DNA of 64,000 nucleotides from Glycomyces tenuis DSM 44171 (GTDB taxonomy: Bacteria > Actinomycetota > Actinomycetes > Mycobacteriales > Micromonosporaceae). The notes beneath the pieces were generated by a model. The model had not been told where the DNA came from. It ran no database searches and saw nothing but the letters and a program-made list of their open reading frames with translations. The position numbers and the translations under genes are program-made. The stretch spans positions 1-64,000 of the forward strand of contig NZ_ATYW01000024.1 of assembly GCF_000427885.1 (NCBI RefSeq), written 5' to 3'. Each line of letters begins with the position of its first letter. Position 1 is the stretch's first letter. Of the stretch, positions 18,299 through 27,508 are shown in pieces.

Positions 18299-21200
18299 GC
18301 TGCGCCTCCTTCTCTTGTTCCTGGGCGGCGAGCACGGCCTTGTACTCGGTGGGAATGACCTTGGTGAAGCCGCCGGCGGCCTTGGGCCAGTTGCCGAGCA
18401 GCTCGGCGGCCACGGCCGAGCCGGTGGCGCGGCCGTGGCGCAGCAGCAGGTTGTGCACCAGGTCGATGTCGGCGGCGCCGAGCTCGTCGAGGTCGACCAG
18501 CGCGGTGTTGGTGCGGCCCTCGTCCAGGCGCCACACGTAGGCGACGCCGCCGGACATGCCGGCGGCGAAGTTGCGTCCGGTGGGCCCGAGGACGAGGACG
18601 GTGCCGCCGGTCATGTACTCGCAGCCGTGGTCGCCGACGCCTTCGACGACGGCGACGGCCCCGGAGTTGCGGACGGCGAAGCGCTCGCCGACCTTGCCGC
18701 GGATGTAGACCTCGCCGGAGGTGGCGCCGTAGAGGATGGTGTTCCCGGCGATGATGTTGTCCTCGGCGCGGAAGGGCGCCCCGGCGTCGGGCCGCACCAC
18801 GATGCGGCCGCCCGAGAGGCCCTTGGCGAGGTAGTCGTTGGCGTCGCCGACGAGCTTGAACGTGGCCCCGCGGGTGAGGAAGGCCCCGAAGGACTGCCCG
18901 GCGGTGCCGCGGAAGACCAGGTCGACCGAGCCGTCCGGCAGGCCCTCGCGGTGGGCGCGGCTGACCGCGGCGCCCAGGAGCGCGCCGACCGAGCGGTCGG
19001 TGTTGCGGATCGCGAGCTCGGCGGCGACGGTGCGGCCCTCCTCGATGGCGGGCCTGGCGATCTCGACCAGCTCGGCGCCCAGGGTCCGCTCGACCTCGTG
19101 GTCCTGCTCGCGGACGCGGACGCGCGGGCCCTCGACGGGCGCGGCGATGACGTTCGACAGGTCGATGCGGGCGGCCTTGCGGCCCTCCCCGGGGATCTGG
19201 CGCAGCCGCTCGACGTTGCCGACGGCCTCGTCGAGGGAGCGGTAGCCGAGGGCGGCGAGCAGCTCGCGGACCTCTTGGGCGATGTAGCGGAAGAAGTTGA
19301 CCACGTGCTCGGCCTGGCCGTTGTAGCGCTCGCGCAGGATCGGGTCCTGGGAGGCCACGCCCACCGGGCAGGTGTCGAGGTGGCACACGCGCATCATGAC
19401 GCATCCGGCGACGACCAGCGGCGCGGTGGCGAAGCCGTAGCCCTCGGCGCCGAGGAGCGCGGCGATGACCACGTCGCGGCCGGTCTTCATCGCGCCGTCC
19501 ACCTCGACCTTGACGCGGTCGCGCAGGCCGTTGCGGATGAGGGTCTGCTGGGCCTCGGCGAGGCCGATCTCCCAGGGCGTCCCGGCGTGCTTGACCGAGT
19601 TGGCCGGGGCCGCGCCGGTGCCGCCGTCGTGGCCGGAGATGAGGATCGTGTCGGCCTTGGCCTTGGAGACGCCCGCGGCGACGGTGCCGACGCCGACTTC
19701 GCTGACGAGCTTCACGTGGACCTCGGCGTCGCCGCCTCCGGCGTGCTTGAGGTCGTGGATGAGCTGCGCGAGGTCCTCGATCGAGTAGATGTCGTGGTGC
19801 GGCGGCGGGCTGATGAGCCCCACGCCCGGCGTGGCGTTGCGGGTCTTCGCGATCCACGGGTGGACCTTCTTGCCCGACAGCTGGCCGCCCTCGCCGGGCT
19901 TGGCGCCCTGGGCCATCTTGATCTGGATGGCGTCGGCCGTGGCCAGGTACTCGCTGGTGACGCCGAAGCGGCCGGAGGCGACCTGCTTGATGGCGCTGCG
20001 CCGCTCGGGGTCGTAGAGGCGGTCGACGTCCTCGCCGCCCTCGCCGGAGTTCGAGCGCCCGCCGAGACGGTTCATGGCGATCGCGAGGGTCTCGTGCGCC
20101 TCCTGGGAGAGCGCGCCGTAGGACATGGCGCCGGTGTGGAACCGCTTGACGATGTCCTCGACCGGTTCGACCTCGTCGACCGGGATCGGCTCCCGTGAGG
20201 CGGTGTCGAAGTCGAGCATGCCGCGCAGGAGACCCGAGTCGGCCGCCAGGGAGTTGACCTTCTCGGTGTAGCGCTTGAAGACGTCGTACTGGCCGGACTT
20301 GGTGGCGTGCTGGAGCAGGAACACCGTCTCGGGGTTGAACAGGTGGATCTCGCCGTCGCGGCGCCACTGGTAGTCGCCGCCGGGCGGCAACGGCTGGACG
20401 GGGTCGACGGCCCGCTCGTAGGCGCGGCGGTGCCGTTCGGCGACCTCCTTGCTGAGCGTCTGGAGGCCGATGCCGCCGATGCGGGAGTCGGTGCCCTTGA
20501 AGTAGCGGCCGACGAAGTCGGCGTCGAGGCCAACGGCCTCGAAGACCTGGGCGCCGGTGTAGGAGGCGATGGTGGAGATGCCCATCTTGGACATCACCTT
20601 GAGCACGCCCTTGCACAGGCCCTCGATGTAGTTGCGCACGGCCTGGGCGGGCTCGGCGTCGATGACGCCGGAGTCGCACAGTTCCTCGATGGAGTCGAAC
20701 GCGAGGTACGGGTTGACGGCGGCGGCGCCGTAGCCGAGGAGGACCGCGGCGTGGTGGACGGTGCGGCAGTCGCCGGTCTCGACCAGGAGCGCGACCTTGG
20801 TGCGGGTCTGCTCGCGCACCAGGTGCTGATGGACGGCGGCGGTGAGCAGCAGCGAGGGGATCGGCGCGAGGTCGGCCGTGGAGTCGCGGTCGGACAGCAC
20901 CAGGATGCGCACGCCGTCCTCGATGGCCTCGGAGACGTGGCGGCAGATCTCGGTCAGGCGGTCCTTCATGCCGCGCGAGCCGTGGCGGACCTTGTAGACG
21001 CCGGAAACGCGCACGGCCTTGAAGCCGGGCATGTCGCCGTCGTCGTCGATGTGGAGGATCTTGGCGAGCTCGTCGTTGTCGAGGACGGGGCGGGCCAGCT
21101 CGATCTGGCGGCACGAGTGCGGCCCGGGCTCGAGGATGTTCCCTTCGGGGCCGATCATGGTGCCCAGGGCGGTGACCAGCTGCTCGCGGATGGCGTCGAG

Positions 21201-22775
21201 CGGCGGGTTGGTGACCTGCGCGAACAGCTGCGTGAAGTAGTCGTACAGCAGCTTGGGGCGCTTGGACAGGCCCGCGACGGGCGTGTCCGAGCCCATGGAG
21301 ACGACCGGCTCGGCGCCGGAGGCGGCCATGGGCGCGAGGATGAGGCGCAGCTCCTCGTCGGTGTAGCCGAAGGTGAGCTGGCGGCGGCGCACCGACTCGG
21401 CGGTGTAGGTGACGTGCTCGCGCTCGGGCAGCTCCTCGAGCCGGATGAGCCCGGCGTGGAGCCAGTCGCCGTAGGCGTGCTCGCCGGCGAGCTCGTCCTT
21501 GATCTCCTCGTCGTCGACGATGCGGCCGGCGGCCGTGTCGACCAGGAACATGCGGCCGGGCGTCAGGCGGCCCTTCTCGGCGACCTGGCTGGGCTCGAAG
21601 TCGACGACGCCGGCCTCGGAGGCGAGGACGACGAGGTCGTCGGTGGTGCGCCACCAGCGGGCGGGGCGCAGACCGTTGCGGTCGAGGACGGCGCCGATCT
21701 GGGTGCCGTCGGTGAAGCAGACCGCGGCCGGGCCGTCCCACGGCTCCATGATCGCGGCGTGGTAACGGTAGAAGTCGCGCCGCTTGGGGTCCATGGTCGC
21801 GTTGTGTTCCCAGGCCTCGGGCATCATCATGAGCATCGCGTGGGGCAGGCTCCGCCCGCCCAGGTGCAGCAGCTCGACGACCTCGTCGAACGCGAGGGAG
21901 TCGGAGCCGCCGGGCGTGTTGACCGGGAACAGGCGCCGCAGGCGCCCGGGCAGGTGCTCGCTGGCGAGCTCGGCCTGGCGGGCGGTCATCCAGTTGCGGT
22001 TGCCGCGGATCGTGTTGATCTCTCCGTTGTGGGCGACCATCCGGAACGGGTGGGCCAGCGGCCAGGACGGGAAGGTGTTCGTGGAGAAGCGGGAGTGGAC
22101 CAGAGCGATGGCGCTGACGAGCCGCTCGTCGCGCAGGTCGGGATAGAACTGCGGCACCTGGGCGGGGGTCAGCATGCCCTTGTACACGATGGTGCGGGCG
22201 GAGAGGCCGACGATGGCGGCGCCGTCGAGCCGGCGCTCGCGGATCTCGCGCTCGGCCTGCTTGCGCACGGCGTAGGCGAGCCGGTCGAGCTCGATCCCGG
22301 CCGCGGCCTCGTCCTCGGCGGCGAGGAAGACCTGGCTGACGCTCGGCATGGAGGCCAGGGCGCCGGCGCCGAGGCCGGCGGGGTCGACGGGCACCTCGCG
22401 CCAGCCGACGACGCGGCAGCCTTCGGCGACGGCGTACTTCTCGACGATGGCGCGCGCGCGGGCGGCGGCGTCCTCGTCGTCGACGGGGGTGAAGACCAGC
22501 CCGGCGGCGTAGTGGCCGGGCGCGGGCAGGGTGAAATCGACCACGTCGCGGTAGAAGGCGTCGGGGATCTGGAGCATGATGCCGGCGCCGTCGCCCGAGT
22601 CGGGATCGGGGGCGGTGGCGCCGCGGTGCTCCATGCGGACGAGAGCGGAGAGGCCGCGCTCGACTACGCTGTGGGCGGCCCGGCCTTGCATGTCCGCAAC
22701 GAAGGCGACGCCGCAGGCGTCGTGTTCCCATTCGGGGCGGTAAAGACCTGGTTCGTTGTTCAGGGCAGAACGCAA
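18291..22775 (-). CDS. gltB: Glutamate synthase, large (alpha) subunit
   Basis: 1494 residues from TTG 22775, chosen because AAGGAGG lies 6 nt upstream; ATG 22826 would add an Arg-rich stretch with no family similarity. A 20-residue propeptide would be cleaved before Cys21 ([15 protein letters not shown]), the glutaminase nucleophile. Domains in order: class II amidotransferase (about 21-430), central domain, FMN-binding synthase domain with [18 protein letters not shown] and [18 protein letters not shown], 3Fe-4S region ([15 protein letters not shown]) and the C-terminal beta-helix (GGIVVR-type). It makes two glutamates from glutamine and 2-oxoglutarate with gltD. Confidence 0.96.
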   Translation of the reverse strand: MRSALNNEPGLYRPEWEHDACGVAFVADMQGRAAHSVVERGLSALVRMEHRGATAPDPDSGDGAGIMLQIPDAFYRDVVDFTLPAPGHYAAGLVFTPVDDEDAAARARAIVEKYAVAEGCRVVGWREVPVDPAGLGAGALASMPSVSQVFLAAEDEAAAGIELDRLAYAVRKQAEREIRERRLDGAAIVGLSARTIVYKGMLTPAQVPQFYPDLRDERLVSAIALVHSRFSTNTFPSWPLAHPFRMVAHNGEINTIRGNRNWMTARQAELASEHLPGRLRRLFPVNTPGGSDSLAFDEVVELLHLGGRSLPHAMLMMMPEAWEHNATMDPKRRDFYRYHAAIMEPWDGPAAVCFTDGTQIGAVLDRNGLRPARWWRTTDDLVVLASEAGVVDFEPSQVAEKGRLTPGRMFLVDTAAGRIVDDEEIKDELAGEHAYGDWLHAGLIRLEELPEREHVTYTAESVRRRQLTFGYTDEELRLILAPMAASGAEPVVSMGSDTPVAGLSKRPKLLYDYFTQLFAQVTNPPLDAIREQLVTALGTMIGPEGNILEPGPHSCRQIELARPVLDNDELAKILHIDDDGDMPGFKAVRVSGVYKVRHGSRGMKDRLTEICRHVSEAIEDGVRILVLSDRDSTADLAPIPSLLLTAAVHQHLVREQTRTKVALLVETGDCRTVHHAAVLLGYGAAAVNPYLAFDSIEELCDSGVIDAEPAQAVRNYIEGLCKGVLKVMSKMGISTIASYTGAQVFEAVGLDADFVGRYFKGTDSRIGGIGLQTLSKEVAERHRRAYERAVDPVQPLPPGGDYQWRRDGEIHLFNPETVFLLQHATKSGQYDVFKRYTEKVNSLAADSGLLRGMLDFDTASREPIPVDEVEPVEDIVKRFHTGAMSYGALSQEAHETLAIAMNRLGGRSNSGEGGEDVDRLYDPERRSAIKQVASGRFGVTSEYLATADAIQIKMAQGAKPGEGGQLSGKKVHPWIAKTRNATPGVGLISPPPHHDIYSIEDLAQLIHDLKHAGGGDAEVHVKLVSEVGVGTVAAGVSKAKADTILISGHDGGTGAAPANSVKHAGTPWEIGLAEAQQTLIRNGLRDRVKVEVDGAMKTGRDVVIAALLGAEGYGFATAPLVVAGCVMMRVCHLDTCPVGVASQDPILRERYNGQAEHVVNFFRYIAQEVRELLAALGYRSLDEAVGNVERLRQIPGEGRKAARIDLSNVIAAPVEGPRVRVREQDHEVERTLGAELVEIARPAIEEGRTVAAELAIRNTDRSVGALLGAAVSRAHREGLPDGSVDLVFRGTAGQSFGAFLTRGATFKLVGDANDYLAKGLSGGRIVVRPDAGAPFRAEDNIIAGNTILYGATSGEVYIRGKVGERFAVRNSGAVAVVEGVGDHGCEYMTGGTVLVLGPTGRNFAAGMSGGVAYVWRLDEGRTNTALVDLDELGAADIDLVHNLLLRHGRATGSAVAAELLGNWPKAAGGFTKVIPTEYKAVLAAQEQEKEAQHA

Positions 22776-23259
22776 CCTTGGCCTCCTTCGTCGTCGAGGG
22801 CTCCAGCTCGTGGGGCGCTGGAACACGGCGGTATTTCATACGGGACGACGTCGGCCCGAAAGAATGCAAAGTGTCAGACGAGTGTAATGCATCGCTCATC
22901 TAGCGGACACCATCGTCCTACTATCCGAGCAGCTCCGGCCGTTTTCCGCCCGCGTGTCGCGCCCACTGCCCGATCGTGCCGTCATGGGCGTGTAACGCGT
23001 GTTTTACGAGTGGGATCGGCGCGCGGCGGCATTGCGGCCAATGGTTAGAGTGTTGTGATCGCACGGCGCCCATCACCGTGATCGAGGCACCTGCCGTGGT
23101 GGAACCGGCTAGCCGCCCCTGGCACTCCAGGGTGAAACCTGTCGGTCCCCCCTGGGAGGGTCATGGCGACGTTCGCAAGCCACCCCTGGCACAGCCATGG
23201 CGACAGCCGCCGACCATCGTCGGCACTGCAACAGTACGTTTTCAAGGAGCTATTCACCA
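22776..23259. other. 484-bp intergenic region between gltB and a divergent Pro-rich membrane protein gene
   Basis: This contains the gltB ribosome site (minus strand, 22782-22788), no convincing open reading frame, and presumably two divergent promoters; I could not pick -35/-10 boxes with confidence. Its right half (23094-23192) holds diverged copies of the 32-34-nt repeat seen elsewhere in the window, and the ribosome site AAGGAG for the plus-strand gene lies at 23244-23249. I see no GlnR-like box that I would call. Confidence 0.6.
23094..23192 (+). repeat. Diverged intergenic repeat array (locus E of the 32-34-nt family)
   Basis: About three degenerate units with roughly 32-35-nt spacing, the outer two ending in CCCCTGGCAC. 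The best unit reads CATGGCGACGTTCGCAAGCC (23162-23181) and matches the family core GGYGAAGCTTGCGAGCCGT at most positions. It lies 70 nt upstream of the gene at 23260, in the same orientation. This is the weakest of the five loci. Confidence 0.5.
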
Positions 23260-24177
23260 ATGACCTATCCCCCACCCGGCGGTAACCCTCCGCCCCCTGG
23301 TTACGGCCAGCAGCCTCAGCAGCCGGGATTTCCCCCGCAGCAGGGTGGGTACGCCCCGCAGCAGCCCGGCTACGGCCAGCAGCAGCCCGGGTACCCGCCG
23401 CCTCAGCAGCCCGGCGGCGGTTACGGCGCTCCCCCGCCGCCCATGCCTCCGGCGCCGAGCGGCGGCAAGGGCGGCGGCTTCACCGCCAAGATCCTGGGCG
23501 CCGTCGGCACCATCGTGGTGATCGGCATCGTCATCGCCGTGCGCGTCTTCATGAACGACAGCGGCTCGAGCGACGACGCCGGCGACACGACGCTCAGCAA
23601 CGAGGAGGCCGAGGCGGCCGAGCAGGCCCAAGAGGGCGACTGCATGCCGCAGGAGCCCGGTGTCGCCACCGACGCCGACTTCATCGTCGAGTGCTCCGAC
23701 CCGTCGGCGTTCTGGACCATCACGACGGTCGACAACGAGGCGAGCGTCATGATCTCCGGCGGCGACGTCATGGACGTCGCGGACGCGCAGGGCATCTGCG
23801 GCGAGAACGTGGCCTCGCGGATCCCCGGCCAGCCGTGGACCGACTACAACTTCGTGTACGACCAGACGACCAGCATGACCGACCAGTTCTTCTGCCTGGA
23901 GGCCATCCAGGAGCCGAACGAGTCGGACCAGCTCCCCAAGACGCCGGACGTGGGCGACTGCTTCGACGACTCGAGCGACTGGTGGACCGTCGACTGCAGC
24001 TCGGCCAGCGCGGTGTACGAGGTCGTCGACGCGATCCCGGTCGACCCGCCCGTCGAGATGACCGACGCGGACGCCGAGGCCGAGGCGGCCAACTGCTCCG
24101 GCGGCGCCTACTACTGGCCGGTCACCGACCTGCTGGGGCGCACCGGCGGCATCATCTGCGCCGACGACGCCGTCTAG
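23260..24177 (+). CDS. Pro/Gln-rich single-pass membrane protein with two four-cysteine modules
   Basis: 305 residues from ATG 23260 (AAGGAG 10 nt upstream). Residues 1-70 are a cytoplasmic Pro/Gly/Gln/Tyr-rich tail with PGYGQQ repeats; 77-98 is one membrane helix. The outside part contains two tandem modules, each with four Cys (128,145,180,212 and 234,246,279,300) and a GDC...V(E/D)CS start (VGDCFDDSSDWWTVDCSSAS in the second). This resembles extracytoplasmic domains of actinobacterial LppU/septum-formation-type proteins; the function is not known. A related one-module protein follows at 24393. The evidence for a real gene is strong; the role is open. Confidence 0.8.
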   Translation: MTYPPPGGNPPPPGYGQQPQQPGFPPQQGGYAPQQPGYGQQQPGYPPPQQPGGGYGAPPPPMPPAPSGGKGGGFTAKILGAVGTIVVIGIVIAVRVFMNDSGSSDDAGDTTLSNEEAEAAEQAQEGDCMPQEPGVATDADFIVECSDPSAFWTITTVDNEASVMISGGDVMDVADAQGICGENVASRIPGQPWTDYNFVYDQTTSMTDQFFCLEAIQEPNESDQLPKTPDVGDCFDDSSDWWTVDCSSASAVYEVVDAIPVDPPVEMTDADAEAEAANCSGGAYYWPVTDLLGRTGGIICADDAV

Positions 24178-24252
24178 CAGAGCCGGGCATGCGGGCCGTT
24201 TCGGTCTTCGATGAGGCGGCCCGCACCGCTGTCGTCAGCACCGTGTGCTGAC

Positions 24253-24314
24253 CGCGAAAACGACCGGGGCGGCCCCGATTCCGCGGAATCGGGGCCGCCC
24301 CGGTCGTTTTCGCG
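24253..24314. terminator. 62-nt perfect palindrome, probable bidirectional-type terminator
   Basis: The 62 nt are fully self-complementary, centred between 24283 and 24284, with GTTTTCGCG at the right end. As RNA this gives a stem of about 28 bp with a small CCGCGG loop region and a U-run at the 3' side. It sits 75 nt past the 23260 gene stop and upstream of its paralogue at 24393, and would end the first transcript. Confidence 0.8.
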
Positions 24315-24392
24315 TGAGTCGCACGCGCCTCATATGATTGACCGTGGGCCTCAGTCCACGCCCCTGCCCGGCGCGATGCAACGGAGAACCAC

Positions 24393-25160
24393 ATGAGCTA
24401 CCCGCCCCCGAACCCCTATGACCCGGGTCAGCAGCAGCCCGGGTACGGCCAGCCCTCGCAGCCCCAGCACTTCAACACCGACGCCGACCCCTACGCCCGC
24501 CCCGACTCGTACGGCCAGCCGTCCTACGGCCAGCCCGGCTACCCGACGAACCCGCCGATGAGCGTCGCGCCCGGCAGCGTGCCCCCCAACCAGGGGTACC
24601 CGACGACGGGGCAGGCGTTCCAGCCGGGGCAGCCCGCGCCCGCGCCGCCGAGCGGATCGTCGAACACGCCGCTGATCGCGACCCTCATCGTCGTGGTCGT
24701 GGCCATCGCGGCCGGGGCGATCATCATCGGCATGACCTTCGGCGGCGATGAGGAGGAGGACCCGGTCATCGCCGACGACGCCACCAGCGAGTCGGCGAGC
24801 CCCTCCGAAGAAGAGGAGACGACCGAGGACGAGCCCAGCCCCGAGGAGACGACCACCGACCCCGACGAGGCCGTCTACCGCGCGCCCGAGGTCGACGAGT
24901 GCATCGAGAACGTCGAAGAGGGCTTCTACGTCGTCCCCTGCGACTCCGAGACCGCCTACTGGCTGGTGCTCCACATCGCACAGAGCCCCGAGGACCCCGA
25001 CCCCGAGGACGAGTGGCACGCGGTCGCGGCCAACGACGCCTGCGAGGGCTACGAGTGGGACCAGTACTACTTCACCGACACCGCCGTGTCGGCCGGTCGC
25101 GAGTGGGACCCCGAGATCGACTCGATCACCGCGATCTACTGCGTCCAGCGCGTGGAGTGA
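24393..25160 (+). CDS. Pro/Gln-rich single-pass membrane protein with one four-cysteine module
   Basis: 255 residues. Residues 1-90 are Pro/Gly/Gln/Tyr-rich (QQQPGYGQPSQPQ), 93-115 is a membrane helix, and 118-165 is a very acidic linker of Glu/Thr/Ser. The C-terminal domain has four Cys (170,183,217,250) spaced like a single module of the neighbouring 23260 protein. The topology is the same, so the two genes are paralogues in which one has a duplicated or lost module. The function is unknown; an envelope role is inferred from topology. It is separated from its paralogue by a terminator, so it probably has its own promoter. Confidence 0.8.
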   Translation: MSYPPPNPYDPGQQQPGYGQPSQPQHFNTDADPYARPDSYGQPSYGQPGYPTNPPMSVAPGSVPPNQGYPTTGQAFQPGQPAPAPPSGSSNTPLIATLIVVVVAIAAGAIIIGMTFGGDEEEDPVIADDATSESASPSEEEETTEDEPSPEETTTDPDEAVYRAPEVDECIENVEEGFYVVPCDSETAYWLVLHIAQSPEDPDPEDEWHAVAANDACEGYEWDQYYFTDTAVSAGREWDPEIDSITAIYCVQRVE

Positions 25161-25220
25161 CGAACGGGGCGCGCATTCGCTCCTTCGCCGGTGTCGCCCG
25201 CGCGCGGTTAGGATCGATCC

Positions 25221-26165
25221 ATGTCGCTGCGTTCGCAAGAGGTCGATCTCTTCGAGGCCTCCAGGGCACGCCTGGGGGCCATCGCCTACCGCCTGCTCGG
25301 CTCCGCGAGTGAGGCCGAGGACGCCGTCCAGGAGACCTTCCTCCGCTGGGACGCCGCCGACCGGGACCAGATCGAGGTGCCCGAGGCGTGGCTGACCAAG
25401 GTGCTCACCAACCTGTGCCTGACGCAGCTGACCTCGGCGCGGGCCAGGCGGGAGGCCTATGTGGGCGAGTGGCTGCCCGAGCCGGTCCTCGACGGCGACC
25501 CGATGCTCGGCCCGGCCGACACCGCCGAGCAGCGCGAGTCGGTGTCCCTCGCCATGCTCCTGCTCATGGAGCGGCTCTCCCCCAACGAGCGCGCCGTCTA
25601 CGTCCTGCGCGAGGTCTTCGCCTACCCGCACGCCGAGATCGCCGAGATCCTCGACGTCACCGAGGCCGGCAGCCAGCAGACCTACCACCGCGCCAAGCGG
25701 CACATCGCCGACGGCCGCTCCCGCGCCGAGATCGATCCGGCCGCGGCCCGGCGCGTCGTCGAGGAGTTCCTCGCCGCCGCCGCCACCGGGCAGACCGAGC
25801 CGCTGCTCAAGCTCCTGACCGACGACGCGATCAGCATCGGCGACGGCGGCGGCAAGGTCCCCGCACGCGCCAAGGTCGTGGTCGGCGCCTTGGAGGTGGC
25901 GAAGTTCATACGCGGCCTGTTCAAGCCCTCCGCGGGCAAACGCGACATGCTCGGCGGCAGGCCCGCCGTCTACGCCGCGGTCGTCAACGGCGAGGCGGCG
26001 GCGCTGGCCGTCGTCGACGGCCGGGTCGTCGGCGTCATGTCGCTGGAGTGGACACCCGAGGGCATCAGCGGGGTCCGCAACCAGGTCAACCCGGACAAGC
26101 TCGACCGCATCACGCGCCGGTGGACGGCGTCCGACCACGGGGAGCCGCTGCTGCACGCCTGGTGA
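25221..26165 (+). CDS. ECF RNA polymerase sigma factor, ECF41 (SigJ-like) family
   Basis: 314 residues. Region 2 covers about 8-75 and region 4 about 105-165 (SPNERAVYVLREVFAYPHAE). The fused C-terminal SnoaL-like domain covers about 175-295. All three ECF41 marker motifs are visible: WLPEP (84-88), DGGGK (208-212) and NPDKL (290-294). In this group the C-terminal extension itself controls activity in place of a separate anti-sigma factor. The next gene on the same strand is an FAD oxidoreductase, one of the partner types (carboxymuconolactone decarboxylase, oxidoreductase or epimerase) typical for the group. Confidence 0.93.
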   Translation: MSLRSQEVDLFEASRARLGAIAYRLLGSASEAEDAVQETFLRWDAADRDQIEVPEAWLTKVLTNLCLTQLTSARARREAYVGEWLPEPVLDGDPMLGPADTAEQRESVSLAMLLLMERLSPNERAVYVLREVFAYPHAEIAEILDVTEAGSQQTYHRAKRHIADGRSRAEIDPAAARRVVEEFLAAAATGQTEPLLKLLTDDAISIGDGGGKVPARAKVVVGALEVAKFIRGLFKPSAGKRDMLGGRPAVYAAVVNGEAAALAVVDGRVVGVMSLEWTPEGISGVRNQVNPDKLDRITRRWTASDHGEPLLHAW

Positions 26166-26257
26166 CGCCCATGTGACTGTCTTCATACCCCGCGCCTGTC
26201 AGGAATCGCGCCGCCGTCCGGTTCAGGAGGTGCACACGCCAAGACAGGAGCAGCACC

Positions 26258-27451
26258 ATGAAGCACCGCATCGTCGTCCTCGGAGCCGGATACGCCGGGG
26301 CCATCGCCGCCGGTCGACTCGCCAAGCGGCTGAGCCGCGAGGATGTGCACATCACTCTCGTCAACGCCGAACCCGACTTCGTGGAGCGGGTCCGCATGCA
26401 CCAGCTGGTCGCCGGCCAGGACCTCAAGCCGCGCCCGCTCGCCGACATGTTCGCGGGCACCGGCGTCGAGCTGCGACTCGCGAAGGTCACGGCGGTCGAC
26501 GCCGACCGCAAGGCCGTCGCCGTCATAGACGCGGACGGCTCCGCCGAACTCGCCTACGACACGCTCGTCTACGCGCTCGGCAGCGGCTGGAACGACCAGG
26601 ACGTCCCCGGTACCGCCGAGCACGCCCACCAGATCGCCGGCCGGTCCGGCGCGCTGCGCCTGCGCGAACGGCTCGCCCGTCTCGAGGCCGGGAAGACCGT
26701 GACCGTCGTCGGCGGCGGGCTCACCGGCATCGAGGCGGTGACCGAGCTCGCCGAGGCCCGGCCGGACCTGAACGTGGCCATCGCGGTCCGCGGCGAGTTC
26801 GGTGACTGGCTCTCGCCGAAGGGCCGGGAGCACCTGCGCAAGGTCGCCGACCGGCTCGGCATCGCCGTTCACGAGCACGCCGCCGTGACCACGGTCGAGA
26901 CCGACGCCGTCAGGACCGAGGACGGGACGGTCCCCTCGGCGGTCACGGTGTGGACCACCGGCTTCGCGGTGCACCCGATCGCCGCGGCGTCCACGATGAA
27001 GGTGACCGACCGAGGTCAGATCGTCGTTGACGGCACCATGCGCTCGGTCTCGCATCCGGACGTGTACGCCGTCGGCGACGCCGGGTTCGCGATCGGCGCG
27101 AAGGGCAGGCCGCTGCGGATGTCGTGCGCCTCGGGCATCCCGATGGCCTGGCAGGCGGCCGACGCGATCGCCGCGCGGCTGACCGGCGGGAAGCTCCCGA
27201 ACGCGCCGCTGCGGTACGTCAACCAGTGCATCTCGCTGGGCCGCAGGGAGGGCCTGATCCAGTACGTGACCGCCGACGACAGGGCCGTGAACGCCACGCT
27301 CCGGGGCCGCGCGGCCGCGGTCTACAAGGAGCTGGTCTGCAAGGGCGCGGCCTGGAGCGCGGCCCACCCGACCCTGGGCATGCCGGTGCGCCGCAGGCGG
27401 GTCGCCGAGCGGCGGGCCGAGACGGGCTCGAGCGTCGAGGCGATCGCCTAG
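26258..27451 (+). CDS. NAD(P)/FAD-dependent oxidoreductase (NDH-like), partner of the ECF41 sigma factor
   Basis: 397 residues. The N-terminal FAD site is VVLGAGYAGAIAAGRLAKRL, the second dinucleotide site is VTVVGGGLTGIEAVTELAEA (about residue 150), and the C-terminal FAD ATG-type motif is DVYAVGDAGFAIG. The arrangement matches NADH dehydrogenase/ferredoxin-reductase-like enzymes of the pyridine nucleotide-disulfide oxidoreductase fold. ATG 26258 has ACAGGAGCA upstream. It lies 92 nt after the ECF41 gene and is its likely regulatory target. The electron acceptor is unknown. Confidence 0.9.
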   Translation: MKHRIVVLGAGYAGAIAAGRLAKRLSREDVHITLVNAEPDFVERVRMHQLVAGQDLKPRPLADMFAGTGVELRLAKVTAVDADRKAVAVIDADGSAELAYDTLVYALGSGWNDQDVPGTAEHAHQIAGRSGALRLRERLARLEAGKTVTVVGGGLTGIEAVTELAEARPDLNVAIAVRGEFGDWLSPKGREHLRKVADRLGIAVHEHAAVTTVETDAVRTEDGTVPSAVTVWTTGFAVHPIAAASTMKVTDRGQIVVDGTMRSVSHPDVYAVGDAGFAIGAKGRPLRMSCASGIPMAWQAADAIAARLTGGKLPNAPLRYVNQCISLGRREGLIQYVTADDRAVNATLRGRAAAVYKELVCKGAAWSAAHPTLGMPVRRRRVAERRAETGSSVEAIA

Positions 27452-27453
27452 CG

Positions 27454-27506
27454 CGACGCGGCGGAGCGGGCGCCCTCGGTTCGAGGGCGCCCGCTCCGCC
27501 GCGTCG
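27454..27506. terminator. Hairpin terminator between convergent oxidoreductase and hisS genes
   Basis: A perfect 25-bp stem (27454-27478 with 27482-27506) with a 3-nt loop fills almost the whole gap between the two convergent stops. It can serve both strands. Confidence 0.85.
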
Positions 27507-27508
27507 GA

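Noticed and set aside
17956-22899. A 1647-codon minus-strand frame over gltB
   Set aside because: It runs out of frame with gltB and gltD, is extremely Arg/Pro-rich, and gltB has full-length homology in another frame.
22830-23060. GlnR or other nitrogen-control box, or a glutamine-type riboswitch, before gltB
   Set aside because: I looked for GlnR-like GTnAC/GAAAC pairs and for conserved RNA structure and saw nothing convincing.
26197-26218. Possible ECF41 promoter (TGTCAGG and CGTC) before the oxidoreductase
   Set aside because: The spacing of 11 nt is too short for the known ECF41 type, so I did not list it as a promoter.
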